The position numbers and the translations under genes are program-made. A model generated the notes under the pieces. The model was not told the origin of the DNA. It saw only the letters and a list, made by a program, of their open reading frames with translations, and did not search any database. DNA of 64,000 bases from Denitrovibrio sp. GTDB taxonomy: Bacteria > Chrysiogenota > Deferribacteres > Deferribacterales > Geovibrionaceae. The stretch lies in the NCBI GenBank assembly GCA_002869185.1, contig PKTN01000004.1, positions 124,001-188,000 on the forward strand, written 5' to 3'. Of the stretch, positions 1 through 9,921 are shown piece by piece; within the stretch, counting starts at the first letter, position 1; every line of letters starts with the position of its first letter.

Positions 1-102
1 AACTGTGGAGATTCAGTAGCTATAAGGGATGTGTTGGGGTTGATAAATGAATGGATCAAAAAAGAATCAGAAATGACAGACATGTCAAAGGAGCTGATAT
101 GA
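1..102 (+). CDS. 3' end of an unidentified gene upstream of the molybdoenzyme
   Basis: The first frame is open from base 1 to a TGA at 100-102, giving 33 codons that end in a hydrophilic, helix-like tail (LINEWIKKES). The stop overlaps the start of the next gene in an ATGA arrangement (ATG 99-101), which indicates translational coupling and a shared operon. The visible part is too short to name. A dedicated TorD-type chaperone often sits beside TAT-exported molybdoenzymes, but that is only a guess from position. The 5' end lies outside the window. Confidence 0.6.
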   Translation, partial: NCGDSVAIRDVLGLINEWIKKESEMTDMSKELI

Positions 103-2366
103 AAAGGGAGCAGGGTTTATTAAAGAATACTTCAGATTGTTCTTTTAACAGGAGAACTTTTCTGAAAGGTTTGGTCGCAACAGGTGCTATCGCATCAATG
201 CCGGCTGGAATCCTTCACGCCAAACCGTGGGAGAGGACTAAATACGAGGGTGGTTATAAAACTTTTCGTAATGCCTGCCCAAGAAACTGCTACGACACAT
301 GCAGTATTAAATCTTTTGTGAAAGATGGCGTGCTTGAGTTCGTAGAGTGAGCACAGGAATCAACATTCACCGATGGAGCTCTTTGCGTAAAGGGGTTTGC
401 TTACCCTAGAAGAGTTTATTCGCCAGACAGGGTTAAATACCCTATGAAACAGATGGGGCGAGGAACAGGCAACTGGAAGAGAATAAGCTGGGACGAGGCT
501 CTCACTGAGATATCTCAGAAGATATTAGAGATAAAAAAGAAGGACGATAACCTTCTTGGTATGGCACTCACAAAGTACTCTGGTAACTTTGGTATCACAC
601 ATTACGGAGTAGAGGGGATGATGAGTTCTCTGGGGTACACTACTCGTTTTGTCGGGACACCTTGCTGGCCTGCGGGTATCGATGCGCAAAACTTTGATAT
701 GGGTAATATGTGGTGCAACGACCCAGAAGATTTTGTTAAATCAAAATATATAATCATATGGGGTGGAAACCCTGCATGGAACTCTGTGCACACTATGAAG
801 TTCATATACGAAGCACAAGATAAGGGTGCAAAGGTTGTAGTTATCGACCCAATCCTGACTCAGACTGCTGCGAAGGCTGACGTTTATGTAAGGATCAAAA
901 CATCACAGGATGGCGTTTTGGCTCTTGGTATGGCGAAGCACATTGTAGATAAAAAACTATACGATAAAGAATTCGTTACAAAATATGCTAAGGGGTTTGA
1001 TGACTATCTCAACTACCTTAATAAGAGCGTAACTGTAGAGTGGGCAGCGAAAGAGTCTGGCGTACCTGCTGATGTTATAAGACAGCTAGCAGAAGAGTTT
1101 GCAAAGGCTGACCCAGCGACTATATGGGCTGGTTATGGTCTTCAGAGACATACCAACGGTGGTAATAATGTTAGAGCTATAGATGCACTAGTTGCAATGA
1201 CAGGCAATATAGGCAAAGAGGGTGGCGGAGCTAGATACGGACACCTCCAGACTTGGGGCTTTAATTATAACGCTATGGTTCAGAAACAGCCTAAAGGCTC
1301 TAAGGGTTATTTGGGCAAAGATATTATCAAGAGTGAGTTTGCGAATGATGAGGCTCAGGCAGCAGCTTATGCAAACAGAACAATAAACATTAATAAACTG
1401 GCAGAATCGATCCTGACAACTAACGAGCCTCCTATCAGGCTTCTTTGGGTTGCATGCAAAAACCCATTCGCTCAGGACTTCGACAGACCAAAACTTCTGA
1501 AAGCTTTCGAGACATTAGAGATGGTTGTTGTTGTTGATCAGTTCTTTAACGAGACAGTGCAAAACGCTGATATCGTTCTCCCATCAACGACGCTTTTTGA
1601 AGAGAATACAGTGAACGTCTCTTACTGGCACTACTGGATAGGGCTGAACGAAAAGGCTATCCCAAATCAGTATGAGGCGAAGAGTGACCTCCAGATTGCG
1701 GCACTCCTTTCTAAGAAGATTAACGAGCTTGATAAAGGCTCATGTACTTTCCCTCAGATAACTGATACCCAGGTCTGGATGGAGAAAGAGTTCAATGATG
1801 GCATACATAAGTTCTTTGGAATAAAGAGCTGGAAAGACCTCAAAGATGGACCAAGGAAAGCGAAGATAGCTTCTAGTGCGTCTTGGAGTGATAAAAAATT
1901 CGGAACACCATCAGGTAAGTACGAGTTTAGCTCCGATCAGGCAGAGAAGTTTGGTCATACAAAACTACCTGAGTTTAAAGAGCGTAGAAAGGCTTATGAC
2001 AAGTTCCGTGTGCTTACCCCGCATACTCAGTTTGGTCTTCACTCGCAGTTCGTCAATGTCGACTATATGGAAGACTTCAACAAAGAACCGTATGTCTATA
2101 TCAACCCTAAGGCTGCTAAAGCGAAAGGTATCAAAGAGGGTGATATGGTGAAGGTTGAGAACAAGGTTGGAAATGTGACAGTGAAAGCGAGACTCACAGA
2201 GAACGTAGCCGTAGACGTTATATTAATGTATGAAGCTTGGTTTAAGAAAGGGGACTTTAACGTACAAAACGTTGTTGATGACGAATCGTCAGATATGGGA
2301 ACTTTCAAAACTGGTGCACCTGGTGTTGCTATACATGACCAGTTTGCAGATATAGCTAAGGCGTAA
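99..2366 (+). pseudogene. DMSO-reductase-family molybdopterin oxidoreductase, catalytic subunit, interrupted by in-frame TGA
   Basis: Start at ATG 99: AAGGAG lies at 88-93, whereas an earlier ATG at 51 has no ribosome site. The product (755 codons before the final stop) has a twin-arginine leader (NRRTFLKG, residues 17-24), so it is probably exported folded to the periplasm. An N-terminal [4Fe-4S] motif follows: C60-x3-C64-x3-C68-x27-C96. The sequence then matches bis-MGD oxidoreductases (VYSPDRVKYPMK, ISWDEAL, a molybdopterin-binding body and a C-terminal dinucleotide-binding domain). Codon 84 (348-350) is TGA. Reading continues in the same frame with full family similarity, and the stop falls where relatives have the conserved Gly of a VEG-D motif twelve residues before the fourth Cys, so GGA to TGA is the simplest explanation. 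Substrate is unknown. The Fe-S subunit follows 10 bases later, but no membrane-anchor gene is seen. As written, only an 83-residue stub would be made unless the TGA is read through. Confidence 0.85.
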
Positions 2367-2376
2367 GGGGGAACAG

Positions 2377-2949
2377 ATGAAAAAGCAAATGGCCTTTATG
2401 GTCAATTCAAAAAAATGTATCGGATGCTACTCATGCGCTATGGCATGTAAGAATCAGTATCATCAGGAAGTAGATGTCGTATGGAGAAACTTGGTCCCTC
2501 TTGAGAAAGAGGACTATCCACATAATGATCGTGCTTTCTATTCACTCGCTTGTAACCACTGTGCTACACCTATTTGTGTAGAGGTTTGCCCTGTGCAGGC
2601 ACACGTGAAGCGGGAGAAAGACGGTATAGTTGTACACTCGTCAGATAAATGCATCTATTGCAGAGCATGTATCGAAGAGTGTTCATACGGTGCCTCAAAA
2701 GATAATAAAGTACTCGAAAGAGCAGAGAAGTGTAGCATGTGCGTTGAGCGTATTGATGCTGGGCTTAAACCTGCTTGCGTTCAAGGATGCCCTACAAAAG
2801 CTCTCACATTGGTTGAGTTGTCAGAGCTTAACGATAAGGATGCAGTACAGTATCCTGCAGGTTTTGGTAAACATACAGACCTTAACCCTTCTACAAGGTT
2901 TAAAGTCGCCTCCGTTCCAGAGCTTGTAATGACTAAGAAAGACTCCTAA
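2377..2949 (+). CDS. four-cluster [4Fe-4S] electron-transfer subunit (DmsB/NrfC-like)
   Basis: This 190-residue ferredoxin-like subunit would pass electrons to or from the molybdoenzyme encoded just upstream. Four cysteine clusters are visible: C14-x2-C17-x2-C20-x3-C24; C59-x2-C62-x4-C67-x3-C71; C92-x2-C95-x2-C98-x3-C102; and C119-x2-C122-x11-C134-x3-C138. This is the DmsB/PhsB/NrfC pattern, with Cys rather than Trp at the variable position of the third motif. There is no signal peptide; such subunits are normally co-exported with the TAT-bearing partner. A strong GGGGG ribosome site precedes ATG 2377, and the gap to the upstream stop is 10 bases, so the two are an operon. A DmsC/NrfD-type quinol-oxidising subunit is not found downstream. 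Confidence 0.92.
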   Translation: MKKQMAFMVNSKKCIGCYSCAMACKNQYHQEVDVVWRNLVPLEKEDYPHNDRAFYSLACNHCATPICVEVCPVQAHVKREKDGIVVHSSDKCIYCRACIEECSYGASKDNKVLERAEKCSMCVERIDAGLKPACVQGCPTKALTLVELSELNDKDAVQYPAGFGKHTDLNPSTRFKVASVPELVMTKKDS

Positions 2950-2972
2950 GGGGATATGCCCCAGGCTGAAAA

Positions 2973-3332
2973 ATGTCTGGTGCTTTCAATTCTATGAAAA
3001 GTTTAATATTTCTGATTATTTACATGGTGTCTTCGGTCGGATTTGTGCCTGACTATGAGATATCTTCTGGCGAACAAGTTTTTGTGCCTGCCATTGTTCC
3101 TGAAGCAAAAATAGGTGGCGGAGATTATTACAATCTTTCTCTGGAAGTTGTAAATGGTACACAGGAAGATGTTGAATACGATATAGCAACAAACGGGGTA
3201 TTGATCAGTTTTATAAAATATGGGCTTTACACAGTCAAGATAATTACCAATCACATCACCAAAACAACCTGTGCATCAGCACACGCCAGTCAAGATTTTC
3301 AGACAGAATTAAATTTTAAAGTTTATAAGTAA
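2973..3332 (+). CDS. small hypothetical, possibly exported protein
   Basis: The frame is open for 119 codons. Residues 8-24 (MKSLIFLIIYMVSSVGF) look like a signal peptide if translation starts at ATG 2994 instead of 2973; neither start has a convincing ribosome site. The rest is beta-rich and short, with no motif I recognise. The C-terminus AHASQDFQTELNFKVYK is repeated in degraded form at 7277-7330, so this gene, or a fragment of it, was once duplicated around the following two genes. It could itself be a gene remnant. Confidence 0.5.
   Translation: MSGAFNSMKSLIFLIIYMVSSVGFVPDYEISSGEQVFVPAIVPEAKIGGGDYYNLSLEVVNGTQEDVEYDIATNGVLISFIKYGLYTVKIITNHITKTTCASAHASQDFQTELNFKVYK
3279..3332 (+). repeat. 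direct repeat, copy 1 (3' end of the small hypothetical gene)
   Basis: The last 54 bases of the gene at 2973-3332 recur in the same orientation at 7277-7330. Bases 3311-3332 match 7309-7330 with one mismatch in 22, and the encoded tails agree at 12 of 17 residues. The two copies bracket the lipoprotein and HEAT-like genes. Confidence 0.75.
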
Positions 3333-3440
3333 ACAGATGCTCTGCTTAATGACATTAGTGAATATGAAAATCAATTAGAGTTGATATTACTGACCTATGT
3401 GCTAAACTTATATGTATCCAAACTATTTTGAGGGTGCTAT

Positions 3441-5429
3441 ATGTTAAGGTCAATCTTTTTATCGATACTTATAGGGATGCTTGTTGCATCTTGTGGCGGT
3501 GGCGGAAGCTCTGATAGTGCGTCAGATCCTGCTGATATTAATCTTAAAGTTACTAGTATAGAGCAACCAACAGCAACAGCCAATGCAGGGCATAGTGTTG
3601 CTTTGGATTATATGCTTGAGTCTGGGACAGTTGAAGAGCAAGTTGCTGTAAACTTCTATATAGTAAATAATGATCAATTTAATGCATTAGATGATACAGA
3701 TTCAACCTCTGAGGTTGAGCAGTATTATTTAGGAACAGACTCAATAGAAGTAGTCAGTGTTGGTGATAACCGACGGAGTGTAGATTTTGCGTTACCTCAA
3801 GATATGCAGTCTGGTGGAGATTACTTTATCTTAGCTCAAGTTGATCCAGATAATCTTATCACTGAGGCAAATGAAGATGATAATGAATTTTCTACTGCTG
3901 ATAATGCGAGAGCTTCAAATATTACCCTAAATGTCAGTACTATATATTCTGACGTAACCAATATAATTATCAAAGAAATTGTTCTGGAAGATACAACTGT
4001 TATATTAGATGTGTCTGATTATGACCTTACACAGGCTCCAGTCCTTAATTTACTAGATGAATATCCTCATTATGGAAATGCTCATATCCATGGTCATGCC
4101 GAAGTTGTCATTGAAGGTCCAGTCCCTTCTCAGGCAGTTTTAGACGCTATTAAATTGAAGGCTCAAATATATGTCAATGGTGCTTGGACAGACCTTAACT
4201 ATTGGGATAATAATCTTGCTCAATATATGAACTATGTAACTATGAATTTATTGGAAACAGATGCAGTTGAGCTTGATTCGGATGAGACTGAAGACAAATC
4301 TGTACCAAGTCATACTGTAGACCTTGATATAAATATCCCTGTGGCAACAGCATTGGCAATTGTTAATGGTATCGCAGCTGAGCTTACCGCATCGGATGTC
4401 CCTGCATTGTCTGATACTGTTGTGCTCGGAGATAGAGCAGCTACTGAATTAATCAATTCTTATAATAAATTTGGAATAAGAGTACTTATTGATACTTACA
4501 ATATAGTTACAGAGCTTGATGAAACAGACAATATTTATGAAGCGTATGTCAATGTGTATTCTCTACCTGGAACAAGAGCTTCCAGTGATTATATGATAGA
4601 GAAGGACTATGTTAAGTCTAAGGGTAAAAAGAGCAAAGTTAAGGCTAAGCTGGATATGTATACTAGAACAGGTCTTCAGACTAACACTAAATATGGTGTG
4701 ATAGAGAAATCTGAAATAAGTATGCCATTTTATATATTAAAGAAATCTGCCGACTTGTTTAAGGTTTCGGACCAGCACTCAGCATATGTAAATTCCCTTG
4801 GTGATACAGGCTACAGGACAACAATAGAATTTTTTGGTGATGAATTATATAGTGAAGAGTATTGGGCTGACAGCATAACAAGAAGCTATGAAAGAAGCTG
4901 GAATAAAGAGAAGGCATTAGCTAAGTCAACATTCTTTTTAGGACCAGTCCCAGTAACACTCTCTTCTGGAGTTGAGGGGAATTTTGGAATATCTCTTTCA
5001 GCGACATTGAGTGTAAATCCTGACAATCCTATCCTATCTACTGATAATAACTTGCCAGATATGAATTTCGATATTTATGCCAGTGCCGGTGTTGGTGGTT
5101 TTGGATTTTCAGCTGGACCGGTTGCTGCATTGACACTTATCGACGATATATTGAATGTCTATGCCTCAGCGACTCTGAGCTATAACAGCAACACTGATCA
5201 GCTTCTGACAGGAACATTAACAACTAAAGTTAAAAATGACATGAAAACCATTTACGGAAAATTTGGACTATATGTAAAATATAGAACTGCTAAGTGGTGT
5301 AAAAAATGGGGTGTCCCATATCCATGTGGAACTAAAAAGAAGAAGAAGTATAAATGGTATTACAAAACTAAAGCTCTATATGATAAGAAAGCGACGTTAT
5401 TGAATAAATCGAAGAGTTGGAGTTTCTAG
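3441..5429 (+). CDS. large surface lipoprotein with CARDB-like domains
   Basis: This 662-residue protein begins with a lipoprotein signal peptide ending in V-A-S-C18, followed by a flexible GGGGSSDSAS stretch. It should therefore be anchored to the outer membrane or periplasmic leaflet. Two regions (roughly residues 33-160 and 285-375) read like CARDB/Ig-type adhesion modules, each ending in the characteristic acidic strand (ITEANEDDNEF; VTELDETDNIYEA). The C-terminal third is a separate beta-rich, glycine-containing domain (GVGGFGFSAGP) and the tail is very lysine-rich. Start at ATG 3441 follows GAGGG at 3430-3434. The next gene begins 7 bases after the stop, so the pair is probably co-transcribed and may form a surface complex. 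The exact function is not recognised. Confidence 0.8.
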   Translation: MLRSIFLSILIGMLVASCGGGGSSDSASDPADINLKVTSIEQPTATANAGHSVALDYMLESGTVEEQVAVNFYIVNNDQFNALDDTDSTSEVEQYYLGTDSIEVVSVGDNRRSVDFALPQDMQSGGDYFILAQVDPDNLITEANEDDNEFSTADNARASNITLNVSTIYSDVTNIIIKEIVLEDTTVILDVSDYDLTQAPVLNLLDEYPHYGNAHIHGHAEVVIEGPVPSQAVLDAIKLKAQIYVNGAWTDLNYWDNNLAQYMNYVTMNLLETDAVELDSDETEDKSVPSHTVDLDINIPVATALAIVNGIAAELTASDVPALSDTVVLGDRAATELINSYNKFGIRVLIDTYNIVTELDETDNIYEAYVNVYSLPGTRASSDYMIEKDYVKSKGKKSKVKAKLDMYTRTGLQTNTKYGVIEKSEISMPFYILKKSADLFKVSDQHSAYVNSLGDTGYRTTIEFFGDELYSEEYWADSITRSYERSWNKEKALAKSTFFLGPVPVTLSSGVEGNFGISLSATLSVNPDNPILSTDNNLPDMNFDIYASAGVGGFGFSAGPVAALTLIDDILNVYASATLSYNSNTDQLLTGTLTTKVKNDMKTIYGKFGLYVKYRTAKWCKKWGVPYPCGTKKKKKYKWYYKTKALYDKKATLLNKSKSWSF

Positions 5430-5436
5430 ATATAAA

Positions 5437-7251
5437 ATGAGCAAAAAGCACATTATAAAATACCTAGGATCCTTTTCTCTTATTGTTGTAGTCTTTGTGG
5501 TATCACTTAAACTGATATTGGCTGTTGATACACCTGAGGAGATGAAGGTTTCAGTAAAGGAATTTGCATGGTCTAAAGGTGTAAAATATTATCAATATAA
5601 GGTTATTACGAAATCTGCAATTAATTTTGGTGACTCTTTAGTCGACTCACAAGTTGATATTGATGCAGTTTTACAGTTAAAAATTTTCGATGTCAAAGAT
5701 GATGTTGTTCAGGCGGGGCTGTCTGTTAGCCCTGTTTCTGTTTCTAATGCTGGAGAGCAGGATGTTATGCTTGAAAAGGCTTATGCTCAACCTGTTCTCG
5801 CTGTAATAAATAAGAATGGCAGCTTAGAGCAAATCATATATCCAAATAACTTAACCACAAAAGAACAATTAATGCTTAAAGGTCTCTATGCGCCTCTGGA
5901 AGTTATTTTGAAGGATGATGCAACCTATGAATATATCCAAGAAGATTCAACGGGTGAATACATTGCTGAATATAAGGCTATGGGTAATAGGTTTTCTAAA
6001 AAGAAGAAAGAATATACTAGCCTTATTGCTGATATGGGGGATTTGATCTCAATAGTTGCGATCTCTAAATCTGATTTCATATTTAAGCCGAGTGATGATA
6101 ATTGGGTGGAGAGTGTATATGGGGATGAGTCGATCGGATACCTTGATGATCAGGGGAATAGCGTATTTAGTGCTGATATTAAGTTAAGTCTTAAAGAGTT
6201 ACAAGGTAAACAATATTACTCAAAGGATCCATTTGCTGAAATGAGTTTTGGTGAGTCTCTGAGCAAGATAAAAAAAATGCACACTATTTCGACGAAGGTT
6301 ACCTCCACAAAAGAGAAGTCAATAGATGATGATAGCAGCCTAGATGAGCTTTTAGTCGGTCTTGGTGAGAGGCACTCAAGAATTATTTCACTCAAAATGC
6401 GTGAATATTTACTAGATAACAAATCTGCTATAGCTGAGATTCCTGAAAAGTTATTGAGTGATAATCTTAAAGACGAACAGGTAAGAGAGCTGATCAATAT
6501 ACTAGGTATTATAAGTATTCCTGAAGCACAAAGGGCGTTAATTGAGATAGCATCATCAGCTGAGCAGACTACAGAAGATAGGTTGCGAGCTGTTATATCA
6601 TTTACATCTGTTTCTCTGCCTCTGCTTGATGAGTCTGTGAGTTTTTTGATGGCTCAGCTGGATAATATTCAAAAGAACGGTTCTGATATGGATATACATA
6701 CAGCCTCTGTCTTAGCTATTGGTTCAATAAGCAAGAGCCTTATGCATGAGTATCCTGAAAAGGCGGCTGAATTAGCAGATATGTTAGTTAATAGGCTTAG
6801 TACTGCTGATAGCTATCAAAAGAGATTTCTCCTAAACTCAATTGGAAATACTGCATCAGAGAAGTATTCGAAAGATATTTCAGCATATCTAGAGAGTGAC
6901 GATCCTAGTCTTAGGAGAGCTTCTGCTGAGGCACTTAAATACATGAGCGATGATTATTCGGAAAAAGTATTGGCTGATATTCTTCCTGTGGAAAGTGATG
7001 AAGATGTTATTGAATCAGTTGTAGATACTTTATCTAGACGTGAGTTAAGTAAAGAGACCATAGAGGTCATTCGAGATATTGCACCTGAGCAAAAAGGGAC
7101 AGACACTAGAAGAACAATTATAGGCATTATGGGTGACACTATTAAAGATCACCCCGAGAATAAAGAGACCCTCACTAAGATGCTTGCAAATGAGACTTCA
7201 AGAGTTAACATAAAGCGTATTCTCAAAGCTGCTGGTAATGCTAATAACTAA
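5437..7251 (+). CDS. membrane-anchored protein with vitellogenin-N-like and HEAT-like repeats
   Basis: This is a 604-residue protein with one N-terminal membrane segment (about residues 8-29). Residues 35-280 are beta-rich. They include a GxLxxI...NN block, then an acidic EDSTGEY segment followed by a strand, resembling the N-terminal module of large lipid-transfer (vitellogenin-type) proteins. From about residue 290 to the end it is all-helical, with HEAT-like repeats (for example DDPSLRRASAEALKYM and SDEDVIESVVDTLSR). This combination suggests a periplasmic or surface protein that binds lipid or a partner. The family assignment is by eye and unverified. It follows the CARDB lipoprotein with a 7-base gap. 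A decayed repeat lies just after its stop. Confidence 0.75.
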   Translation: MSKKHIIKYLGSFSLIVVVFVVSLKLILAVDTPEEMKVSVKEFAWSKGVKYYQYKVITKSAINFGDSLVDSQVDIDAVLQLKIFDVKDDVVQAGLSVSPVSVSNAGEQDVMLEKAYAQPVLAVINKNGSLEQIIYPNNLTTKEQLMLKGLYAPLEVILKDDATYEYIQEDSTGEYIAEYKAMGNRFSKKKKEYTSLIADMGDLISIVAISKSDFIFKPSDDNWVESVYGDESIGYLDDQGNSVFSADIKLSLKELQGKQYYSKDPFAEMSFGESLSKIKKMHTISTKVTSTKEKSIDDDSSLDELLVGLGERHSRIISLKMREYLLDNKSAIAEIPEKLLSDNLKDEQVRELINILGIISIPEAQRALIEIASSAEQTTEDRLRAVISFTSVSLPLLDESVSFLMAQLDNIQKNGSDMDIHTASVLAIGSISKSLMHEYPEKAAELADMLVNRLSTADSYQKRFLLNSIGNTASEKYSKDISAYLESDDPSLRRASAEALKYMSDDYSEKVLADILPVESDEDVIESVVDTLSRRELSKETIEVIRDIAPEQKGTDTRRTIIGIMGDTIKDHPENKETLTKMLANETSRVNIKRILKAAGNANN

Positions 7252-7276
7252 CTTGTATCTAGCCTTGCGAGTATCT

Positions 7277-7330
7277 GTACATGCAAGTCAGAGTTGTCAG
7301 TCAGAACAAAATTTCAAAGTTTATAAGTAA
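7277..7330 (+). pseudogene. relic copy of the C-terminus of the 2973-3332 gene
   Basis: Read in frame from 7277, this stretch encodes VHASQSCQSEQNFKVYK and a TAA stop, against AHASQDFQTELNFKVYK at the end of the gene at 2973. There is no start codon or upstream coding continuation, so only a tail remains. It is the second copy of a direct repeat flanking the 3441-7251 gene pair, as would remain after a duplication or an insertion by homologous exchange. Confidence 0.7.
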
Positions 7331-7395
7331 CTTCGTGTTGTATCTTCAGGGATATAGCTTATACTTTAATTAAATACAATTTTGCGGTGCTCAAC

Positions 7396-9909
7396 ATGAA
7401 ATTACACAAGTGGCAATTTGCGATATACACTGTTTTGATTATAATATTCTCATTTGTATCTAATACTCTATATAAGAACTATATCTTAGAAAAACAAAAG
7501 ACTATCCAGTTGTCTCATGTGCAGGACGGATTAGCGTATATCAGGTCTGATGTTGAGTCTGATCTTGCGTCAAATCTACTATTGATACGCTCAGTTGCCT
7601 CATACATAAGTGTTCATCCTGACTTCACTAGTGAAGAATTTCAAAAACTTGCAAAAGTCGTTACATCTAAGCCTAATAGCCTCATTAACATTGCTGCTGC
7701 TCCTGACTTTGTTCTTACTTACGTTTATCCAGAAGAAGGTAATGAGAAGATTAAAGGTATTGATTATCGTAAACTTACAGCACAGTGGCCTAAGGTGGAG
7801 CTTGCTATAAAGACCAGAGATATGGTTATTGCTGGTCCGCTCAATCTCATTCAAGGCGGGCGTGGAATTATAGGTAGAGACGCTGTATATATCGATGTTG
7901 ATGGTGAAGAGAAGCTTTGGGGGCTTGTTTCATCAGTTATCAATTTTGATGCAATCGCCGTTAAACTTGCAAAGACTGCTGGTGACTACGGAATAAAAAT
8001 TGCCATCCATAATATTGAAAATGTTGAACAGAATGGCGGTATTGTTTACGGTGATATGAGATTGTTCGAAGATAGAAGGGCTGTAAAAGCAGAGATAGCT
8101 ATACCAAATGGTAAATGGCAGATGGTCGCTGTACCTGTGAATGGTTGGATTACAAAGGCGCCTGATTATTTAAAGATTAATCTTCTATTTATAGCTTTTA
8201 CATTGGTTACGATATTCTTGTTATAAAAAAAATTACAAAATGAGTATGCACTATCAGAGAGCAGAAAACGTTTTATGGATTATACAAAAAGCTCTTCTGA
8301 CTGGGTTTGGGAAGTTAATAAAGAGGGTGAATATGTCTATGTATCAGGAAAGGTGAAAGAGATAATAGGCTATGAACCTGCTGACCTTCTGGGTAAGACT
8401 CCTTTTGCTTTTATGAGTGAAAAAGAGGCGAAAAGAGTTAAATCTGAATTTGAAAAATATTTTATAGATAGAAAGCCGATAGACGATCTTGAAAACTGGA
8501 TAATCGCCAAGGATGGAGAAGAAATTTGTGTAATGACAAGTGGAATACCAATTTTCGATTTAAATGGTGAATTTAAGGGATTTAGAGGTGTTGATAAGGA
8601 TATTACAGATCTTGTAAAAGCTAGAGAGGCTCTCAGTGAGAGTAAAGAATTATTAGATCTTTTCTTTAATCAGTCTCTGGATGGTTTTTTCTTTATGATG
8701 CTAGATGAACCTATATATTGGAATGAAGAGGCCGATAAGGAGAAACTTTTAGATTATGTTTTCGAACACCAAAGAGTAACAAAAGTGAACAAGTCAATGT
8801 TGGACCAATATCTAGCAAAAGAGGATGATTTTATTGGGTTTACTCCGAAAGATTTTTTTGAGCATGATATCTCCGCTGGTAGAAAAGTTTGGCGAAACCT
8901 ACTTGATGAAGGTCGCATGAAGATAGACACTGTAGAGAAAAGGTTTGATGGTAGCTCCATGGTTGTGACAGGTGATTATATCTGTTTGTATGCTAAAGAT
9001 GGTGCTTTAACAGGACATTTTGGTGTGCAGAGGGATGTAACACTGGAAAGAGATGCAGAAGAGAATTTAGCCCGTTATGTTAATATTATTGATGAGAACG
9101 TCCTTAATACTCAGGTTGATTTGGAAGGTAATATTACATATGTGAGTAAAGCTTTATGTGATGTTTCTGGCTATACAAAAGAAGAACTGATTGGAGAGAA
9201 GGTTGAGATTCTCGGACATGAAGAGATGACTCCTGAGATTTATGCAGAGATATGGAGCACCATAAAGTCTGGTGAAAGTTGGGTTGGAGAAACAATAAAC
9301 AAAAAGAAAGATGGTGGTATTTTCTGGGCTGATACTACTATTGCAGCTTTGAAGAATAGAGATGGTGAAATATATAGCTATATGTCAGTTAGGCAGGATA
9401 TTACTGATAAAAAAGAGGTTGAGAAGTTATCTATTACCGACAGATTGACAGGGATATACAATAGACTTAAACTCGATAGCACTATTCAGGAAGAGTACCA
9501 AAGGTTTATAAGATATAATGAGCCAGCATCTATAATCCTTTTCGATATAGATCATTTTAAAGCTGTAAATGACACTTATGGACACCTTATAGGGGATTAT
9601 GTGCTTCAAGAGCTCTCCAGAGTAACAAAATTACATGTTAGAAAGACAGACGTTTTTGGTCGTTGGGGTGGAGAGGAATTTCTTGTTATATGCCCACATA
9701 CTAATATTGATGGAGCTTTGCAACTTGCTGAAAAGATTCGTGAAGAGATAGCTGGACATAATTTTGAGCATGTAGATAAGATCACAGCAAGTTTTGGAGT
9801 AGCATCGTTAGAAAATACCTCAGAGTACGACCAACTCCTTAAAAAAGTTGACGATGCTCTATACGAAGCTAAAAAAACCGGCAGAAATAAGGTCTGTATA
9901 GCTAAGTAA
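7396..9909 (+). pseudogene. CHASE-PAS-PAS-PAS-GGDEF diguanylate cyclase, interrupted by in-frame TAA
   Basis: Two consecutive open frames (to 8226 and from 8275) lie in the same phase. The codons between them (KKLQNEYALSESRKRF) are the expected linker from a membrane helix to a PAS domain, so this is one 838-codon gene with TAA at codon 277 (8224-8226). Order: TM1 (about residues 8-25); a periplasmic CHASE-like sensor; TM2 ending at the stop; three PAS domains with PAC-type tails (GFRGVDKDITD, HFGVQRDVT, YMSVRQDITD); and a C-terminal GGDEF domain with active-site GGEEF at residues 758-762. The intact protein would make cyclic di-GMP in response to a periplasmic signal. The downstream half has no good ribosome site at ATG 8275, so independent translation is doubtful. 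Start ATG 7396 is preferred over GTG 7387. Confidence 0.85.
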
Positions 9910-9921
9910 CCCTGCTAGCTA

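Noticed and set aside
348-350. Selenocysteine at the TGA of the molybdoenzyme
   Set aside because: The codon aligns with a conserved Gly in the Fe-S region, not the Mo-ligand position, and no convincing SECIS hairpin follows.
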